Shown: one piece after another, positions 8,237 to 17,460 of the stretch
Position numbering within the stretch: the first letter of the stretch is position 1
Layout: the number at the start of each line of letters is the position of its first letter
Assembly: GCA_020831885.1 (NCBI GenBank)
Contig: JAFIFU010000016.1
Coordinates: 1-60,998 of the forward strand
Reading direction: 5' to 3'
Length of the DNA stretch: 60,998 bases
From: Ectothiorhodospiraceae bacterium
GTDB lineage: Bacteria > Pseudomonadota > Gammaproteobacteria > Nitrococcales > Aquisalimonadaceae
Program-made: the position numbers and the translations under genes
The notes under the pieces: model-generated
Told to the model about the DNA's origin: nothing
Databases searched by the model: none
What the model saw: the letters and a program-made list of their open reading frames with translations, nothing else

Positions 8237-9172
8237 TCACGGTGAATCCCGGCGGCCGGCCGTCGCCACCATGGGCGCGATCAGCCGCTCCACCAGCGGC
8301 ATCGCCACGTTCAGATCCTCGTGGTAGAGCATATGCCCCGCGCCGGGCACCGGCACCAGTTCCCGGTTGGGTAACCGTGACCAGCGCAAGAACCAGCGGA
8401 CAGCCCAGGTCGGCACCAGGGCGTCCTCGGTGCCATGCACCACCACCAACGGGCAGATCTGCCGGCCGCGAAGCCGGGGGTTGTGGCGGAACAGACTCCC
8501 AACGGCGCGGTTGCTCAACCGCCAGGCAGCCCTGGGATCGGCTTCCTCCTGGATGTAACGCTGCAGAACCGGATCCCTGGTCATGTTCCTGAACTCATGC
8601 GCTAACCTGGCGGTGCGCATGGACCCGCTGGGATTCCGCTCCAGGAGCCGTCCGCGTATCCGGAATGAGAGCAGCCGGCCGGGAATGACGAAGTTGTGCG
8701 CGACGGCCAGGTCCGCCGGAATCCCCCGAAAGACCGCGAAGCCGGTGAGCAGGCCGCCCAGGCTGGATCCGGCCAGGATGACCGGCAAGCCGAACGTGGC
8801 GCGGGCATAGTCGACGACACATTGGGTGGCATCCAGGGCTTCTTCCACGGTGCAGTCACCGGTATCCCCGTCGGAATAGCCATGTCCCGGCCTGTCGATT
8901 GCCAGCATATGGTAGCCGGCCCGGGCCAGCCGGACCCCAAGAGCGCAATAGAAACGGGCGTAGGAACCGGCGCCCGGCTGGAAGACCACGACGGCCCGGG
9001 CATGTGGTGCCCGGTGGAGTTCCACGTGCAGGCGCTTTCCCGCAAGGCGCAGCCAGACCGACTCGATGCCTGACAGCATGTCATCAACGCCGCACGGCAG
9101 CACGGTCTGCAGCAGCTCGCTGCCGCGGAGATAGGCCAGCAATTGCGGTGTCGTCTCACAGGGGCTCTGCAT
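8237..9172 (-). CDS. Alpha/beta-hydrolase fold protein
   Basis: 311-aa serine-hydrolase-like protein. The nucleophile elbow is GSSLGG (in VILAGSSLGGLLTGFAVF), the acid is probably the Asp of HGTEDALVPTWAVRWF, and the base is the His of GAGHMLYHEDLN. The oxyanion side reads VVVFQPGAGSYARFY and the second strand AIDRPGHGYSDGDTGD. No signal peptide is visible, so it is probably cytoplasmic. The fold covers esterases, lysophospholipases and lyases, and the substrate cannot be told. It stands alone, tail-to-tail with the YceI lipoprotein gene. Confidence 0.85.
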   Translation of the reverse strand: MQSPCETTPQLLAYLRGSELLQTVLPCGVDDMLSGIESVWLRLAGKRLHVELHRAPHARAVVVFQPGAGSYARFYCALGVRLARAGYHMLAIDRPGHGYSDGDTGDCTVEEALDATQCVVDYARATFGLPVILAGSSLGGLLTGFAVFRGIPADLAVAHNFVIPGRLLSFRIRGRLLERNPSGSMRTARLAHEFRNMTRDPVLQRYIQEEADPRAAWRLSNRAVGSLFRHNPRLRGRQICPLVVVHGTEDALVPTWAVRWFLRWSRLPNRELVPVPGAGHMLYHEDLNVAMPLVERLIAPMVATAGRRDSP

Positions 9173-9320
9173 CGGTCGTTGCCGCCGTGTACCGGAACGA
9201 ATTGGGAAAGCATCGTGTTGCTGATGCCCCGCCTTAGCCGGAGTTTAGTGCACCGTCACCGGGTGCGTCGCTGATAACCCTGATAAACCGGCGGCAGGAG
9301 TCGATACCCGATTGTGCCCA

Positions 9321-11303
9321 TTATCGCGTCAGGCTTCCGGCGGCCAAACGCTCCCCCGGACGGCACCGATTCAGGCATACACCCCCAGCAACGCCCGCGC
9401 TGGTGAGAACAACGGCCCAGACAGACAGCGTGGTCGAGGAAACGCCTAGAAGCGGTGAATGGGGCAGGGCCAGCAACAGGCCGCCACCCAGCAGGAACCC
9501 GCGTACCGGCCACGCCGACCAGGCCGGCGTCGCCGTCAGCGGGCCGGCGAACGGCAGATAGCCCTGCAGACCCGCTGCGACAACGAAAATCCCGCTGATC
9601 GCGAACGCCAGAGCGACCAGCACCTCCGGCACCGTACCCTCCAGTATCAGCGCCGGTTCCATGATGAAGAAGAACGGGATGAAGTAGATGATGCTGCCCA
9701 ACCGCATGGATTCCAGCGCCGTGGGCATGGGACGCGCACCCGCCACGGAGGCAGCGGCAAACGCACCCAGCGCCACCGGGGGCGTGATGAAACTCAGCAT
9801 GGCCCAATACAGGATAAAGAGATGAACCCCCAGCGGGTTGAGACCAACGGTGACCAGCGCCGGGGCCAGGGCGATGGCAAGAAAAATGTAGGCCGCCGTC
9901 GTGGTCATTCCGATGCCGAGCACGAAACTGGTCACCGCCCCCATCAGGATTAGCACGCGCACATCCCCGCCGGCCAGGTGCAGCAGATCGTTGGCGAGGG
10001 TGCTTGCCATGCCTGAGACGGCAAGCCCCCCCATGATCAGCCCGATACCCGCCATGATGCCCGCCAGTTCGGCGAACAGTGCGCCGCAGGCGCGCAGGAA
10101 CTCCACACAATCCCTCCAGGACCAGCGGGAGACGGATCGGATCTGGTTCACCACCAGCAGCAGGGCGGTGGCGTAATAGGGGGCTTGCGCCTCACGCTGC
10201 AGGACCAGGAGCATCCAGACAAGCAGTACGAACACCGCCAGATAATGCCATCCATCGGCGAATGTCCTGGTCAGGGTAGGCAACTGCTCCTTGGGCAGGC
10301 CCTTCAGTCCGGTCCGTGCGGCGTAGTAGTCCAGTTGAACGAACAGGCCGAAGAAGTACAGCGCGGAGGGCAGAATCGCCGCCATCACGATATGGCTGTA
10401 CGGAACCTCCAGAAAAGTGGCCATCACGAAGGCGGTGGCTCCCATGACCGGTGGCATGAGCACCCCGCCGGTGGATGCACAGGTTTCCACGCCGCCGGCA
10501 TAACGCGGGCTGAATCCAACCCGGCGCATGGCGGGAATGGTGAGGCTGCCCGTGGTTAACACATTGGTCACGACGCTGCCTGACATGGACCCCATCAGGC
10601 CGCTGGAGAAGATGGCCACTTTCGCTGGTCCACCGCGAACATGGCCCAGAAGCGCGAAGGCCAGGTTGATGAAAAAGCGGCCCCCGCCGGTTTTCTGCAA
10701 TGCGACGCCGAAAATCAGAAAACCGAAGACCAGGTTCGCGAAAGCCTGCAGCGGTATGCCCAGCAGGCTTTCCGTGCTGTTGGCGTGAAAGATCGCCACC
10801 AGGTCCACGGGCGTGGATGCGGCGGCCATGGCGTCCGGCAACCGATGTGCCCAGACCGGAAACAGGGACGCCGCCAACACCAGGAGAAACACGGGCCAGC
10901 CACCGGCGCGACGGGTGGCTTCCAGGCAGAGCCCCCACAGCAGATAGCTCAGGTACACGACGTGCTCGGGGGCGAGATACTCCCAACCCTCACGGAGGGC
11001 GCGTTCGCTGTTGGCGAAAAAAAATATCAGCACGCCCGCCGTCGCCAGCGCCAGCAGGCCGTCATACCAGGGAATGCGGGCCGCCCCTTCCCGCTTCCGG
11101 CCGCGTAGGTCGAAGGCGATGAACACCAGTGGCAGTACCGTTGCCAGGAGCAGGTAATAGTACTGGGTGCTGAGTAGCGGCTGGAAATAGCGCCCGCCCA
11201 GGTTGAACACCTGGTAGGTCGCCAGGGACGCCGACACCACCGCGGCGACACAAAGCAGTACGGTGAGCAAACCCGGAGCGCGGAAGGGTCGCTGTTCGTT
11301 CAT
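9321..11303 (-). CDS. TRAP transporter fused permease, TAXI type
   Basis: 660-aa inner-membrane protein joining the small (DctQ-like) and large (DctM-like) TRAP subunits, which drive solute import by an ion gradient. Many hydrophobic helices are visible; the DctM-type core shows GLMGSMSGSVVTNVLTTGSLT, then GGVETCASTGGVLMPPVMGA and FITPPVALGAFAAASVAG, characteristic of the fused TAXI permeases. The start is ATG 11303 (MNEQRPFRAP), with AAGGAAACC upstream; the open frame reaches 11 codons further. It is 123 nt downstream of the TAXI binding protein, its obligate partner. Confidence 0.93.
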   Translation of the reverse strand: MNEQRPFRAPGLLTVLLCVAAVVSASLATYQVFNLGGRYFQPLLSTQYYYLLLATVLPLVFIAFDLRGRKREGAARIPWYDGLLALATAGVLIFFFANSERALREGWEYLAPEHVVYLSYLLWGLCLEATRRAGGWPVFLLVLAASLFPVWAHRLPDAMAAASTPVDLVAIFHANSTESLLGIPLQAFANLVFGFLIFGVALQKTGGGRFFINLAFALLGHVRGGPAKVAIFSSGLMGSMSGSVVTNVLTTGSLTIPAMRRVGFSPRYAGGVETCASTGGVLMPPVMGATAFVMATFLEVPYSHIVMAAILPSALYFFGLFVQLDYYAARTGLKGLPKEQLPTLTRTFADGWHYLAVFVLLVWMLLVLQREAQAPYYATALLLVVNQIRSVSRWSWRDCVEFLRACGALFAELAGIMAGIGLIMGGLAVSGMASTLANDLLHLAGGDVRVLILMGAVTSFVLGIGMTTTAAYIFLAIALAPALVTVGLNPLGVHLFILYWAMLSFITPPVALGAFAAASVAGARPMPTALESMRLGSIIYFIPFFFIMEPALILEGTVPEVLVALAFAISGIFVVAAGLQGYLPFAGPLTATPAWSAWPVRGFLLGGGLLLALPHSPLLGVSSTTLSVWAVVLTSAGVAGGVCLNRCRPGERLAAGSLTR

Positions 11304-11426
11304 GGCAGGGTTTCCTTCGGAGCCCGACGCGGACAATGCGGCGCGCGACGTCGGGCTTGATCGGCATGTTACCAGCGGGACATACCCGGATACCCGGGCG
11401 GTGTTCCCCCGATCGTCCCGGAGCGA

Positions 11427-12572
11427 TCAGAAGCCGGCATCCTGCAGGGCTTGCTCCCGAGCCTGGGGCCATTTCGCCATCAACGCGTCCGTTCCGGCAA
11501 CCCGCTCCCGCAGGCCTTCCCATGCGTTCTGAAGAACCTGTTGCCTCTCCAGCATGCGCTGGTTGTGCGCCTCGTCTTCCTGGCTCCAGACGCCACGCTC
11601 CCGGTAGTAACGCACCGCCCCGGCGTGAATGGGCAGCGTTTGTTGGAGGTTGTGGTTATCCAGGTTGTAACCCCGGGCCCCGGGCGCCATGTCCTTGAAG
11701 GTATCGTAGGTCTCGAAGATAAACCGCGTCAGATGGTATGCCTCGTCATCATCATGATCCAGATACGTGATGAGGACCGGGAGCGGATAACTGCCCCCAT
11801 GCCACGGAGCGTCTTCACTGATGCCTGCACCGCGCGTCAGGGTGATCGGCTCGTAGTAGGGCAACACCTGCTGGGCCTGATCCCAGCCGGCGGGTTCGTC
11901 GGCATCAAGGTGAAGCCAGCGCATGCCCCGCGGGCTGGATTCGGCCCGCGCCGCCAGCGGTGAGGCCGACACCATGAAAATGGCATCCACATCGTTGGAC
12001 GTGAATCCGTCAAAGGTCGCGGTATAACTGGAGTACTCCACCCGGGTCACGTCATCCCATCCGAGGCCGCCGAACGCCAGATTGGCCTCTGTCACGGAGT
12101 TGATCCCGGTCTGGCCACTGATGTAGGAGACGCGCTTGCCCGCCAGATCCCGCGGGTGCTGGATATCCGAGTCCGCCGCCACGATGACGCCGAAACCCAC
12201 CACGCCCTGCGCGGCCAGCAGTATGCCCACCGGTTGGGGGCCCCAATTGGGTTCGTTGAAATCCTCCAGCCCTTCCTGTGCGTAGTAAATCGACATTCCC
12301 GTCAGGGTGTAGTCGGCGCGGCCTTGGCGCACGGGAAGCAAACGGGCGACGTCGCTGCGAGAGGGCAGGACCCGCAGGGTGCTGCTGCCGTTTTCGCGGA
12401 GCAGATTACCGATGGCATTGGCCTGCGCATTCAATGAGGTGCCGGTTTCGTAGGTGGTCCAGACCAGGGTCCGGGGCAACTCCACGTTCTCCACTGCCAG
12501 GGTGTTGCCGGCAACGCCCAATGTCAGGGCCGCCGTCAAGGACACCCCCCATAGTTGGTGTTTGGCACTCAT
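11427..12572 (-). CDS. TAXI-family TRAP transporter substrate-binding protein
   Basis: 381-aa periplasmic receptor with signal peptide MSAKHQLWGVSLTAALTLGV ending at NTLAVENV. The TAXI signature region is TYETGTSLNAQANAIGNLL, followed by LPSRSDVARLLPVRQGRADY and VSYISGQTGINSVTEANLAF. It should deliver an organic anion to the fused permease encoded downstream. The gene is followed by the permease and preceded by a class III CoA-transferase (82-nt gap). That arrangement suggests that an imported carboxylate is then activated to its CoA thioester (inference). Confidence 0.92.
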   Translation of the reverse strand: MSAKHQLWGVSLTAALTLGVAGNTLAVENVELPRTLVWTTYETGTSLNAQANAIGNLLRENGSSTLRVLPSRSDVARLLPVRQGRADYTLTGMSIYYAQEGLEDFNEPNWGPQPVGILLAAQGVVGFGVIVAADSDIQHPRDLAGKRVSYISGQTGINSVTEANLAFGGLGWDDVTRVEYSSYTATFDGFTSNDVDAIFMVSASPLAARAESSPRGMRWLHLDADEPAGWDQAQQVLPYYEPITLTRGAGISEDAPWHGGSYPLPVLITYLDHDDDEAYHLTRFIFETYDTFKDMAPGARGYNLDNHNLQQTLPIHAGAVRYYRERGVWSQEDEAHNQRMLERQQVLQNAWEGLRERVAGTDALMAKWPQAREQALQDAGF

Positions 12573-12654
12573 TCGAGATCTCCTCCGCTTGATGTGTGGA
12601 CAAGCTCCGGCGCGGGGCTGCGGTCTGCCCCCGGTGTGTCCGTGTGCTCATGGG

Positions 12655-13824
12655 CTAACGATCATGCTTGCCAAGGACTTCCGTCAGCACTTCGTCCGTG
12701 TGCTCCCCGAGCAACGGCGCCGGCCGGGCCGTCGGACGCGGCGCTGCGCTGAAGCGCAGTGGAAGCGGCATCTCCACGTAGTCGCCTTCAGTGGGATGGG
12801 TACGCCGTTGAAACAGGCCCGTCGCCCATAGGTGCGGATCATCCCGGACGGATTCGAAGTCAACGACGGGCATTGCGGGGATCTGGGCTTGACGCAACAT
12901 CACCAACCATTCGGCTGTTGTGTGACGCGGCGTCTTCTCTCCGATCCGCCGGTAAAGCAGCGTCATGTTCGCGCGCCGCTGTTCCGGAGAGCTGAACCGG
13001 GGATCCTCTGTCAGCTCCAGGCTATCCAGGAGTTCCAGCATCGTCAGCCAGACGTCATCCGTATAGGGCACGATGCTGATATACCCGTCCGCGGTGGGGA
13101 ACGGCTGCCGGTTGGGATCGGTCTGCCGGAAGTAGCCGAATTCCCCGGCCGGCGGCTCGAAGGCATGCCCCCACAGGTGCTCCTGAAGCAGAAACTGGGT
13201 GAATGCCTCGAACATGGGAACTTCCACGTGCTGGCCTTCGCCGGTGCGAAGCCGATGGATGACCGCGGCCAGCACAGCCTGACTGGCATAGAGTCCGGCC
13301 ACCTTGTCGGCGATCGTGGAAGGAACGTACCGGGGGCGCTCGTCGCCATGGTAGCGTCCCATGAGCGAGGTCAGTCCACTGGCGGCCTGGATCACGTCGT
13401 CGTAAGCCTGGAGACCCGAATACGGTCCCCCGGAACCGAACCCCACGCAGTGGACGTAGATCAGGTCCGGTTTGAGCGTGCTAACCTGCTCGAAGCCGAA
13501 GCCCAGCCGCGTGATCGCCTGCTCCCGAACGTTGTGGATGAACACGTCCGCACTGCGCAGGAGCCGGTTCATGGCATCGCGATCGTCCGCCTTCTTGAGG
13601 TCGAGGACCACCGAGCGCTTCCCGCGGTTGATGGTGAAGAAACCCGGCCCCATCAGGGGAGTGCGCGCCGGCTTTCCGGGGATGCGGAACTGGTCGCCAC
13701 GTGGGGGTTCCACCTTGACCACGTCCGCGCCCATGTCAGAAAGCATCTGCGTGCAATAGGGGCCGAAGACCACAGAGGTCATGTCGATGATGCGGACACC
13801 GTCCAGCAACGCGGGCTTGCTCAT
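12655..13824 (-). CDS. Class III (CaiB/BaiF) CoA-transferase
   Basis: 389-aa family III CoA-transferase, which exchanges CoA between carboxylic acids through an aspartyl intermediate. Family marks are the N-terminal LLDGVRIIDMTSVVFGPY, GADVVKVEPPRGDQFR, NRGKRSVVLDLKK and YVHCVGFGSGGPY. The probable catalytic Asp is Asp173 in STIADKVAGLYASQ. The ATG at 13824 is used because GGAG stands at ribosome-binding distance; a TTG directly precedes it. It heads the leftward TAXI-TRAP module and faces a LysR gene across a 198-nt divergent region containing a LysR-type dyad. Substrate unknown. Confidence 0.9.
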   Translation of the reverse strand: MSKPALLDGVRIIDMTSVVFGPYCTQMLSDMGADVVKVEPPRGDQFRIPGKPARTPLMGPGFFTINRGKRSVVLDLKKADDRDAMNRLLRSADVFIHNVREQAITRLGFGFEQVSTLKPDLIYVHCVGFGSGGPYSGLQAYDDVIQAASGLTSLMGRYHGDERPRYVPSTIADKVAGLYASQAVLAAVIHRLRTGEGQHVEVPMFEAFTQFLLQEHLWGHAFEPPAGEFGYFRQTDPNRQPFPTADGYISIVPYTDDVWLTMLELLDSLELTEDPRFSSPEQRRANMTLLYRRIGEKTPRHTTAEWLVMLRQAQIPAMPVVDFESVRDDPHLWATGLFQRRTHPTEGDYVEMPLPLRFSAAPRPTARPAPLLGEHTDEVLTEVLGKHDR

Positions 13825-13946
13825 CAATCACTCCTTCGGGCCCTTCCCGTTACCGGCGAGGCTGCATGGAAGTGGCGGCCGGTCATACCCATGGCGGAAC
13901 GTTAGCAGGCACGAAAATCGGACGTCCAAGACGTATTTGCGACGAT

Positions 13947-13965
13947 CTATACGGTTTTCGAATAG
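13947..13965. promoter_or_regulatory. Candidate LysR-family operator
   Basis: CTATACG-GTTTT-CGAATAG is a 7-bp dyad with one mismatch; read from the outside it is CTAT-N11-ATAG, the T-N11-A pattern of LysR-type binding sites. It lies 58 nt before the LysR start and about 120 nt before the CoA-transferase start, inside the divergent promoter region. Binding by the adjacent LysR protein is inferred. Confidence 0.55.
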
Positions 13966-14022
13966 ATGCTTATGTCGCCTTACAATGACAACGGACATCA
14001 CACGGGATCACGAGTACTGACC

Positions 14023-14949
14023 ATGACCATCAACCCGGTTTGGATCCGCAGATTCGTGGTGGTTGCGGAGGAGCGATCCTTCAGCGCCGCGGCCGCTCGC
14101 CTGCGCGTGGCCCAGCCATGGCTTTCGGTACAGATCCGCAAGCTCGAGAAGGAGCTCGGATTTCCTCTGTTTCGTCGCACCAGCCGGCATGTGGAACTCA
14201 CCGAGAACGGGCAGGCGCTCTTGCTTGAAGCCAGTGAATTCCTCAAGGCCAGCGAAAACCTGGACGCCGCCATCCGGGCCCTTCAGCACACCCAACAGCA
14301 GCAACTCCGCATCGGGATTCCGCCGTACGGTACGTTATTCGGGGTCTACCGGGAGATGGTTGAACGGTTTTCCCGTGCCCATCCGGAAGTCACCGTGGAG
14401 GTTGAGTACGGATGGACGCCGCAATTGCTGGAACGTCTGGATCACGGGGGCATCGACCTGGCCTTCGCCTTGGGCGCGGCCCAGAGGGCAGATCTCCTCG
14501 TGCAGTCGCTGGCTCCGGTGGAGCGCCTGTTGCTGCTGCCGGAAGACCACATACTGGCCTCCCTTGAGCGCGTCCCGGTGACGGCACTGGCAGACTGCAG
14601 GATTGCGGTGTTCCCGCGGGCGCTGAACCCGGGGCTATATGATGAGCTGTACACGCCTTTGCTCCGCCAGGGGGCCACGCCTGTTCCCGTTCCGCATTGG
14701 GACCGGAAAGCGCTCCGGAGATACCTGGTGCAGGACGGCTTGCTCTGGATTGGTCTGGGCGACAGCAGACGCGTGGGACACGTGTTCGGCGGCCTTGGTG
14801 TCACCGGGCGTGCCCTTGAGGGAGATCTGGACGCGATATCCTTTTCCATCATCCTCCCCCGACGCCGCCACGCGGGGCCGCTCAGGGATTTTGTCCATGT
14901 CAATCGGTCAAGATTGCGAGCGCTGATGGACACGGGGTTGGCCGGGTAA
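14023..14949 (+). CDS. LysR-family transcriptional regulator
   Basis: 308-aa LysR regulator. The winged helix lies in residues 1-62 (NPVWIRRFVVVAEERSFSAA, then RLRVAQPWLSVQIRKLEKEL and FRRTSRHVELTENG), and the inducer-binding domain starts about LRIGIPPYGTLFGVYREMVE. ATG 14023 (MTINPVWIRRF) matches the usual LysR N-terminus; an in-frame ATG 57 nt upstream would add a tail unusual for the family. It is divergent from the CoA-transferase/TAXI-TRAP module and probably controls it in response to the imported acid or its CoA ester (inference). Confidence 0.9.
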   Translation: MTINPVWIRRFVVVAEERSFSAAAARLRVAQPWLSVQIRKLEKELGFPLFRRTSRHVELTENGQALLLEASEFLKASENLDAAIRALQHTQQQQLRIGIPPYGTLFGVYREMVERFSRAHPEVTVEVEYGWTPQLLERLDHGGIDLAFALGAAQRADLLVQSLAPVERLLLLPEDHILASLERVPVTALADCRIAVFPRALNPGLYDELYTPLLRQGATPVPVPHWDRKALRRYLVQDGLLWIGLGDSRRVGHVFGGLGVTGRALEGDLDAISFSIILPRRRHAGPLRDFVHVNRSRLRALMDTGLAG

Positions 14950-15309
14950 CGGATTCCGGCCGGACGTTGCTTACTTCGAATTCAGATTGAGACTATTCGC
15001 CGCCGCAGAGCGCATTCCTCAAAAAACCAACGACTCCAATATTCCGAACGCATTTCGACACGGTCGAACAATCATTCAAAACAATATACAAATCAGTACA
15101 TTATAAATTTTTCGCCAAAGCCTCTCGGACTAACTTTCAGCCGGCCCGAGAATCCGGGGACACACCAGAGTGACCACAAAGGGAAGTCGACGCCGTGGTG
15201 ACCGAGCGGTAATCAACATCCTCTCCAGATTGCACTTGCGGAAATAGGGGATCAGCGCCCTGCTTAACCTACAATTGTCATTGATGGATTTCCGGCTGAT
15301 ATTGATCGC
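14950..15309. other. AT-richer convergent intergenic region, no gene recognised
   Basis: 360 nt between two convergent genes. It begins with a short dyad GGCCGG...CCGGCC (14940-14961) spanning the LysR stop codon, with no T run. The middle (about 15000-15120) is clearly richer in A and T than its surroundings. I find no convincing protein frame, RNA gene or repeat. It may mark the left junction of the accessory catabolic block. Confidence 0.4.
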
Positions 15310-16089
15310 CTATCCATACCTGAGTTTCCGCGCAAGTGCCCGTACCGGAGCCCCGTCGGATTCCAAAATATTCAAGGCATTCATCATCACCTCTACCCTG
15401 AGTCCTGTCAGGGGGGCGAGGTTGGTTAGATGCTCGGCGATCAGAACGCCGTTGGCGAGCAGCTTGCGGTGGACCGGATAGCAGAAGCTCTGCGTTCGAC
15501 GCTTTACGGCCTCGTCGGGCGTTGGCATGTCAACGCCTACCAGTTTGATCTGATGGTCGACTATCCACTGGGCACCGGCTTCGCTGAGAGCGGGGTGGTC
15601 ATCGTAACCCTCGCTCCCTGCACGCCTGTGTGTCCCGGTATTGAGGAGCAGGATGTCACCGGGTTTCAACAAGCGTTCGGCCGGCATTAGATGTTCCGGG
15701 CCAATGAGTCCGTCGCTGTTGACGCTCACGGGAAAAACCAGTCCGGCACCGCACAGCCGACTCAAGGGAATGTCCTGAAACGCTGGCCCATCATTGAAAA
15801 AATGGCGCGGGGAATCAACGTGTGTACCGGAATGCACGACCATGCTAATGGCCGTGACATTGATCTGGTGCTCCGGGATGGAATAGACGCGATCCAATAC
15901 GGGTTCGGGAAAAAAGGGCACCCTGGGGAGGTTTCGGCCGATCGGGTGCGAGAGGTCAAACCACTCCCCTTGCCCCTCTGTATCGGTCCACGTGTCCGGC
16001 GCACACCATCCACGCCAACCGACTCCACGAATCACATCAGGTTCGCACATGGTGCAAGCCGTCTTTGCCAAGAAGAGATGAAAATGCAT
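15310..16089 (-). CDS. Cyclase-family (kynurenine-formamidase-like) metal hydrolase
   Basis: 259-aa member of the cyclase/kynurenine formamidase superfamily. The metal-binding signature is HSGTHVDSPRHF, preceded by WFDLSHPIGRNLPRVPFFPE and followed by LLLNTGTHR and LVGVDMPTPDE. Known relatives hydrolyse amide or lactam bonds in rings and N-formyl groups, so a hydrolytic role on a cyclic intermediate is possible but unproven. It is the last gene of the leftward operon. From ATG 16089 it overlaps the preceding gene by 53 nt; an internal ATG at 16050 would cut the overlap to 14 nt, but neither has a strong ribosome-binding site. Confidence 0.8.
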   Translation of the reverse strand: MHFHLFLAKTACTMCEPDVIRGVGWRGWCAPDTWTDTEGQGEWFDLSHPIGRNLPRVPFFPEPVLDRVYSIPEHQINVTAISMVVHSGTHVDSPRHFFNDGPAFQDIPLSRLCGAGLVFPVSVNSDGLIGPEHLMPAERLLKPGDILLLNTGTHRRAGSEGYDDHPALSEAGAQWIVDHQIKLVGVDMPTPDEAVKRRTQSFCYPVHRKLLANGVLIAEHLTNLAPLTGLRVEVMMNALNILESDGAPVRALARKLRYG

Positions 16090-17419
16090 TGAAGTCGCAG
16101 CTTTCCATGCTTCTTATCATCGCCAGTAGCTTTTCTGTGCTTTCAGGCTTCATCACTCCGTCGACGTTGTCACGGAACTTGCGCTCCAGCTCCTCGCGGG
16201 TTAGCGGGTTCTGGGGATCGCCTTTCGGGTAAAGGAAAGTGGACTCCAACTGCCTGCCATCCTGCATGACAACGATCACCCGTGCCGGGAATTTGTCCGG
16301 ATAGAGCGGTGACAGCTCAGGGTCGACGGTCACCTCGACCTTATCAAGCAGGCGTAGAACGTCTTGGTCGGTGTATCGCTCCGGTCGAAACTGGCGTTGT
16401 GTAATCTCACCATCCACCAAGGCTGCAGCCACACAATACGGCACCGAGAGCCGTGCCGACATGCCATTCCGGACTTCCTTGCTGGAGAAGTGTGATTTCA
16501 CCGTGGCGTACGTCCGGATTTCAACCGATTCGATCGCCTTGGGGTCAAGCGATTCCCGTGAACGGATATCAAGCGACGCGCCGATTGGTGAATGACTGGC
16601 CAGTATGGACGGGTAGGGTTTGAAGCCGTTCTGGAGAATCTCCCAGTCGGTGCCAAGGCCATTGGTCAGTACGTGCGCCTTGGGTTCGTCACTGAACGCT
16701 GCGAGGTATCCCTTGGGGTGCCCCAGGATGTCCGGAGGGCTTGTGGCGCCGAGTTGCGTCAGGACAGCTGCGAGTACGCCGTTCAAGCCGGCTTTGCCGG
16801 GATGAACGCTCTTGGAGTCATCCCCGGATTCGAAAAAGGCATTCAACCCTGCCGCCTGGGTGCCGGCGAAGCCCAGACAGGTGCAGGTGTCTTCCGCACT
16901 GAGGGACAACGCCCTGGCGCTTGCGGCTGCGCTACCAAAGGTTCCGTTGGTGGCGGTTGAATGCCAGCATTTGTAGTGACTTGGCATAACCGCCATCCCC
17001 ACCCGGGTAGCCACCTCATAGCCCGCTACAAGGGCGACGAGCAGTTCGCGACCGCTGCGGCTTGAGGCCTCTGTACTGGCCAGCGCCGCAGGGACGACAA
17101 CAGAGCCCACATGGATCAGCGCGCGCTTGTGCGTATCGTCGTTGTCAGCCGCGTTGATGAGAATGCCGTTCGAAAGCGCTGCCAGGGCAGGATGGGCCCT
17201 GCCTCCACCGATAACTGTTGAAGGCCCTCCAGCCCCGAACTGCTGTGCGATCTCCGTTGCAATGCCCGCCTTCCGGCGATCTTCCTTGAACGCAGCCATT
17301 GCGCAACCAAGCGCATCAAGAAGTACGTCCTTGGCTTTGTCGATCACATTGGGGGGCAGGTCATCGAAGTCGAGTCCCGCAACGAACTCAGCAAGTTCCC
17401 TGGTCAGCGACTGTTGCAC
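16037..17419 (-). CDS. MmgE/PrpD-family protein
   Basis: 460-aa protein of the family that includes 2-methylcitrate dehydratase (PrpD) and cis-aconitate decarboxylase. Family features are the N-terminal VIDKAKDVLLDALGCAMAA, AADNDDTHKRALIHVGSVV, HSTATNGTFGSAAASARAL and a C-terminal domain with GFKPYPSILASHSPIGASLD. These enzymes dehydrate or decarboxylate branched tri- or dicarboxylates; the substrate here is unknown. It lies 41 nt downstream of the MaoC-like hydratase gene, a neighbourhood also found in the itaconate operon of Pseudomonas aeruginosa, though that operon's CitE-type lyase is missing here. Confidence 0.85.
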   Translation of the reverse strand: MQQSLTRELAEFVAGLDFDDLPPNVIDKAKDVLLDALGCAMAAFKEDRRKAGIATEIAQQFGAGGPSTVIGGGRAHPALAALSNGILINAADNDDTHKRALIHVGSVVVPAALASTEASSRSGRELLVALVAGYEVATRVGMAVMPSHYKCWHSTATNGTFGSAAASARALSLSAEDTCTCLGFAGTQAAGLNAFFESGDDSKSVHPGKAGLNGVLAAVLTQLGATSPPDILGHPKGYLAAFSDEPKAHVLTNGLGTDWEILQNGFKPYPSILASHSPIGASLDIRSRESLDPKAIESVEIRTYATVKSHFSSKEVRNGMSARLSVPYCVAAALVDGEITQRQFRPERYTDQDVLRLLDKVEVTVDPELSPLYPDKFPARVIVVMQDGRQLESTFLYPKGDPQNPLTREELERKFRDNVDGVMKPESTEKLLAMIRSMESCDFNAFSSLLGKDGLHHVRT

Positions 17420-17460
17420 TCTCTGTCTCCGGTGAACATTTCGAAAGGCGTTCCCGCCGA

